Below, piece by piece: positions 60,694 to 64,000 of a stretch of DNA of 64,000 nt (positions are counted from its first letter, which is position 1; every line of letters begins with the position of its first letter). A model generated the notes under the pieces. It was not told the origin of the DNA. It did no database searches and worked only from the letters and a program-made list of their open reading frames with translations. Made by a program: the position numbers and the translations under genes. The stretch is from Streptomyces sp. NBC_00239 (GTDB lineage: Bacteria > Actinomycetota > Actinomycetes > Streptomycetales > Streptomycetaceae): positions 310,001 to 374,000 of the forward strand of contig NZ_CP108095.1 in assembly GCF_036194065.1 (NCBI RefSeq). Direction: 5' to 3'.

Positions 60694-61066
60694 GGCGTCC
60701 CCCAAGCCAGGCCAGACCACTGGATCCGTGGCCCTGCCATACCCCGTTCGCCCCGACTTCTCACCCCTGGCGCGGAGAAAACCTGTCGGGGGTCTCGGAG
60801 GTCTGGCCGACGTGCCGTGTCGCAGCACCAGCACCGCGTCCAACACGCCCCGGCTGCGCCACAACGCGGTGAACCCCACCCCCTGGCCACGCTCGGGGGT
60901 GCCGAGCTGCGCACCACGCGGGCCGAGGTCCCACGCCTCAGCAACGGGCCGCTGACGGGCCGCCCCGGCGGGGCCGGGCGTCGACGTAAGCGGAACGTCA
61001 GCGGAACGCCAGGGGTGGCGGTCAGGCTGGGGCCCGCACCGCCACCCGTACTCGCACAGGAGTGAC
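60694..61066. other. Divergent control region between the kinase-TIR operon and the phospholipase gene
   Basis: No gene. At 60986-61007 two 11-base direct repeats (GTAAGCGGAAC, GTCAGCGGAAC) lie 60-80 bases before the phospholipase ATG and may be a regulator site. I see no clear palindromic operator for the kinase-TIR operon. Confidence 0.45.
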
Positions 61067-62602
61067 ATGTCCCGCACCACCCCCCACGCCGCCGGCGTCC
61101 CCTCCCCCCGGCGGTCCCGCCGGCTGGCCAGTCTCGTGACGGCCTGCGTCGCCCTGGGGGCCGCCCTGCTCGCGCCGGGGACCGCAGGGGCGGCCGGGTC
61201 GACCAACGAGGACGCCTACCGCAACATCGGGCAGGCGGACCGGGCGGAATGGATGTGGGGCATCGCGAGCGACACCCTGCTCTCGAACATGTCCATCCCC
61301 GGCACCCACGACACTCTCTCCATCCACGGCGGGGTCATGGTGGAGACGCAGGAGGACTGGGGCGACAGCGCGAACACGCTCGCAGCGCAGCTGGACCGGG
61401 GCATCCGGGCGATCGACATCCGGGTCCGCGTCACCGAGAACAAGTACTTCACGGTGCACCACGCCAAGTACTACCAGCAGGCCAACTTCGACGACGTCCT
61501 GAGCAAGGCGCAGTCGTTCCTCCGCCAGCACCCCACCGAGGCGATCGTGATGCGCCTGCGGGCCGAGTGCCCGCGCGGCGGAGGGAGCATCACCGACTGC
61601 TCGAACGACCCGGACTCGGTGAGCTCGACGCGGATCCGGGAGATCTTCACCGACTACCGGAACAAGTACTCCGGCCTCTTCTACGACGCCGGTTCCGCGG
61701 GCACCGGGCAGGCGGACGTCCCCAAGCTGGGCGCGGTCCGCGGCAAGGTGGTCCTGGGCAGCTTCGACAACGTCGACGCGGACGGCAGCTACGGGATCAA
61801 GGGCTTCAACAACCACAAGGAAGACACCTGGAACGAGGCTGTCATCAGTGACAAGTGGGGCTTGGTCAAGAGCAACATCGACAAGGCGATGGCCGGCAGC
61901 GCCGCCGACACCTACCTGACCTACGCGTCCGCTTCCACCGCCCCCCTCATCAACCCGTACGAGGTCGCCGGTGGCGCCCCGTACCTGCCCGGCGTCAACT
62001 ACCACCTGATGAAGTACCTCAACAGCAGCTCCGGCCGCGTCGGCATCGTGATGGCGGACTTCCCCGGCTGGGGCCTGGTGAACGCGATCATCGACCACAA
62101 CGCCAACAACATGGTCAAGGGCGGCCACCGGTCGATCTGGCTGGTCAACCCCGACAAGACGTACGCGAACAGCCTGCACCAGGGCCGCTGCATGGTCCGC
62201 GGTCCGGAGTTCGACGCCTCCAAGGAGGGCGGCCTGGTCACCCAGCGCCCGTGCCAGTCGAGCCCGCCGAGCAGCCACCAGTGGACGGCCACGAAGCCGG
62301 ACACGTTCGACGGCAAGGGCTACTTCTGGATCAAGGCGAGCAACGGCAAGTGCCTGACCATGCCCTACAACAACGGCGTCGCGCCGGCCGCCGGCACCCA
62401 GCTGTTCTGGTGGCCCTGTGAGACCCGCTGGTTCTCGGGCAGCCAGATGTGGAACGTCATGCCGACCAAGCTCGCCACCGCGACCGGATCCCGTCCGGCG
62501 TACTACTTCATCAACAACTGGACGGGCCTGTGCCTGTCGATGGACCCGGCCACCGCCTCCACGGCGGGCGGCAAGGTGACCCACGACACCTGCCCCAGGT
62601 AA
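61067..62602 (+). CDS. Secreted phosphatidylinositol-specific phospholipase C-like protein
   Basis: 511 residues. A twin-arginine-rich N-terminus and hydrophobic segment (SLVTACVALGAALLAPGTAG) give a signal peptide cut near residue 43. PI-PLC X domain: MSIPGTHDTLSI with catalytic His81, RAIDIRVRV, and YFTVHHAKYYQ with His131/132, then the barrel strands KVVLGSFD and NAIIDHNANNMVKGG. The C-terminal 140 residues, with paired cysteines and WTATKPDTFDGKGYFWIKAS, form a ricin/CBM-like binding domain; an internal 180-bp piece of it has been copied to 25315-25494. ACAGGAG precedes the ATG. It should cleave PI or glycosyl-PI lipids outside the cell. Confidence 0.88.
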   Translation: MSRTTPHAAGVPSPRRSRRLASLVTACVALGAALLAPGTAGAAGSTNEDAYRNIGQADRAEWMWGIASDTLLSNMSIPGTHDTLSIHGGVMVETQEDWGDSANTLAAQLDRGIRAIDIRVRVTENKYFTVHHAKYYQQANFDDVLSKAQSFLRQHPTEAIVMRLRAECPRGGGSITDCSNDPDSVSSTRIREIFTDYRNKYSGLFYDAGSAGTGQADVPKLGAVRGKVVLGSFDNVDADGSYGIKGFNNHKEDTWNEAVISDKWGLVKSNIDKAMAGSAADTYLTYASASTAPLINPYEVAGGAPYLPGVNYHLMKYLNSSSGRVGIVMADFPGWGLVNAIIDHNANNMVKGGHRSIWLVNPDKTYANSLHQGRCMVRGPEFDASKEGGLVTQRPCQSSPPSSHQWTATKPDTFDGKGYFWIKASNGKCLTMPYNNGVAPAAGTQLFWWPCETRWFSGSQMWNVMPTKLATATGSRPAYYFINNWTGLCLSMDPATASTAGGKVTHDTCPR

Positions 62603-62621
62603 CACCCGCCTGCGACTCCGC

Positions 62622-62658
62622 GACCGTCCGGGACGAGTACGCCTCGTCCCGGACGGTC
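62622..62658 (+). terminator. Strong hairpin terminator after the phospholipase gene
   Basis: A perfect 16-bp stem (62622-62637 with 62643-62658) and a 5-base TACGC loop lie 20 bases after the stop. Confidence 0.85.
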
Positions 62659-62972
62659 CGCGTCGTCGCCAGACGCTCGCCGCCCGGCCGTCAGGGTGGA
62701 GGCGCCATTCGACCTCGAGGACGACGTGCCGGTGCACCTCGGTGCGGTCGTACGCGTAGCCGGCGAGCGGGCCGCTGACGGAGTCGGGCATTCCGTGCAC
62801 GGCGGCCGACTTCGCCCAGGGGCCTGGGGTGGTCGTTCCCGCTGGTGAGGGGGCTGTTAGCGTCTTCCGGAAACTCGGGGCGGGGTGGGGATCCGCCATT
62901 CCGCGGACGCCGTCGCGCCTTCGCCGTCGTGTACGGAGCCCCGGTCGGTACGGATCCACTGGGGGTAGCGCC
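62659..62972. other. Gap before the last gene, possible minus-strand remnant
   Basis: On the minus strand 62680-62830 reads AVHGMPDSVSGPLAGYAYDR then TEVHRHVVLEVEWRLHPDG, which looks like a short coding remnant, but there is no clear start, family or end. Otherwise nothing is seen. Confidence 0.35.
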
Positions 62973-64000
62973 ATGTCCGGTTCGCAGATCACTCGAGGGG
63001 TGCTGGCAGGCTCCGTGGCCTTCGGCGTGGCGGCCGCCGCCGGGCCGCTGGCCATCCCGGCGGAGGCGGCTCCGCCCCACCCTGCCACCACCGCTGCGAC
63101 GTCCACCGCGTCACCTTCGTCCGGCCTGTCACCTTCGCCCGCCGCTTCCGCGCAGGTCCGGATCGCGCCCCGGGGCAAGCTCCTGGGTGTCGGCGCCCGC
63201 GGTTTCTCCTGGACCGACATGCAGGCCGAGCGGATCCGGTGGACCGCCTACGACGACGGCCGGACCGTAGACCTCGGCTCCTCGCGGCTGGTGCCGGGGA
63301 GCCTCTTCGAGTGGGACGCGGACTCCTCCGACCTCGTCGCCCGGGTGGAGTACGACGAAAACTGGGTCCTCCAGGCGGTCACGCTGTTCGACCCCGTCGC
63401 CGGTACCTCGCAGGCCATCGGCCTCGCCGGGCTGGAGTACGTGGGCACGTACGGCGGGGCCGTCCTCGGGAGGAAGCCCTTGGCCGCGGGCGGAGCGGAG
63501 TTCCGCCTGGTCGGGATGCGCGACGGGGTGCGCGCCGAGCGGACGATAGACGGGCTGTCCTCGGCGAAGAGCTGGGTCGTCACCGGCTCCGCGCCGGGCC
63601 TGCTGACGATGGAACAGGACCTGGGCCGCGGCGTCCAGGGTGGGACGGCGGTGGTGGTGGACCTGGCGAAGGCAGCGGTCGTCACCCGGCAGCCCGTCCC
63701 TGGCACCGGCTTCTCCGACCGCGCCGCCGCGGTGTCCGCCACGCACACCGCGCGCCTGACCTCCCCCGGCGGTTCCGAGTCCGCCGCCCTGACCGTGCTG
63801 GACCGGGCCACCGGGGCCTCCCGGCAGATTCCGCTGGCGGCGCAGTCCAAGCCCGTCGTGGCCCTGCTCGGCACCACCGCGGTCTACGGCACCTCGGGCG
63901 AAGCCCATTCCTCCTGGGAGGCCCCCATGGCCGCCCTCAAGGCCGTACCGGTCGCCGGCGGCACCCCGCGCACACTCCTCGACCACGCCAGCCAGGTGTT
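62973..64000 (+). CDS. Secreted protein of unknown function, truncated by the window end
   Basis: The ATG at 62973 opens a signal peptide (ITRGVLAGSVAFGVAAAAGP, cut near IPAEAA). A Pro/Ser/Thr linker follows, then a beta-rich mature part with repeated short strands (GKLLGVGARGFSWTDMQAER, FEWDADSSDLVARVEYDENW, LLTMEQDLGRGVQGGTAVVV, ESAALTVLDRATGASRQIPL), suggesting a propeller. 342 codons are open to the end of the window without a stop. No catalytic motif seen. Function unknown. Confidence 0.7.
   Translation, partial: MSGSQITRGVLAGSVAFGVAAAAGPLAIPAEAAPPHPATTAATSTASPSSGLSPSPAASAQVRIAPRGKLLGVGARGFSWTDMQAERIRWTAYDDGRTVDLGSSRLVPGSLFEWDADSSDLVARVEYDENWVLQAVTLFDPVAGTSQAIGLAGLEYVGTYGGAVLGRKPLAAGGAEFRLVGMRDGVRAERTIDGLSSAKSWVVTGSAPGLLTMEQDLGRGVQGGTAVVVDLAKAAVVTRQPVPGTGFSDRAAAVSATHTARLTSPGGSESAALTVLDRATGASRQIPLAAQSKPVVALLGTTAVYGTSGEAHSSWEAPMAALKAVPVAGGTPRTLLDHASQV

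Noticed and set aside
60986..61007. A PHO box
   Set aside because: On the complementary strand the repeats begin GTTC as in PHO boxes, but the following positions do not match the consensus, so I report only a generic repeat.
1..64000. tRNA or rRNA genes
   Set aside because: I saw no sequence with a convincing tRNA cloverleaf or TTCGA-type T-arm with paired stems, and no rRNA-like segments.

Overview
The window is high-GC actinobacterial DNA, almost certainly from a Streptomyces. Codon third positions are nearly all G or C, GTG starts and ATGA stop/start overlaps are common, and families typical of that genus occur (ALF-repeat/AbfB secreted protein, DUF2690 protein, CMD and TetR/FAD-monooxygenase genes). 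The many gene fragments, duplicated pieces and paralogue arrays suggest an accessory chromosome region rather than the conserved core.

Layout. 1-10.5 kb: secreted and envelope genes (ALF/AbfB protein, a chimeric membrane protein, a DUF2690 protein), an isoaspartyl-methyltransferase-like gene preceded by a tiny Asn-Gly-rich peptide gene, and a 1257-residue secreted three-domain protein (DNase I/CdtB-like nuclease, SGNH esterase, toroid glycosidase). 10.5-16 kb: small metabolic and unknown genes, a frameshifted acetyltransferase and an IS remnant. 14.4-19.6 kb: a histidine kinase/response regulator pair divergent from a three-gene ABC exporter, with a repeat-rich shared control region. 19.9-23.1 kb: a serine protease, small regulators behind a MerR/SoxR-type promoter, and an alpha/beta hydrolase. 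23.2-26.1 kb: broken genes around a lectin-like repeat protein, including a 180-bp copy of an internal piece of the PI-phospholipase gene at 61-62.6 kb.

26.2-53.1 kb is the main accessory island. A compact plus-strand operon from 29.0 to 44.3 kb encodes a contractile injection machine: sheath, tube, hub candidates, VgrG-like spike, gp25 wedge, J-like baseplate and a large baseplate/tail protein, with a PAAR-like tip gene downstream. Between tube and spike lie a 981-residue protein with a membrane-active-looking C-terminus and a 513-residue protein with a PD-(D/E)XK nuclease core, which are cargo candidates. The machine is flanked by four cytosolic YVTN beta-propeller proteins, two in tandem beside the tail blade of a lost third copy. 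No AAA+ ATPase and no tape-measure gene are visible, which sets it apart from ordinary extracellular contractile injection systems.

53.5-57.1 kb: a small unknown gene, a class II aldolase fragment, and a TetR regulator divergent from an FAD monooxygenase. 57.5-60.7 kb: two tandem, overlapping minus-strand genes, each a PfkB-type sugar/nucleoside kinase fused to a C-terminal TIR-like domain of the type known from anti-phage NAD-cleaving effectors. One TIR-like domain keeps its expected key residues and the other has lost them. This pair is the best candidate here for an undescribed system. 61.1-64 kb: a secreted PI-phospholipase C-like protein with a strong terminator, then the start of a secreted protein that runs off the end.
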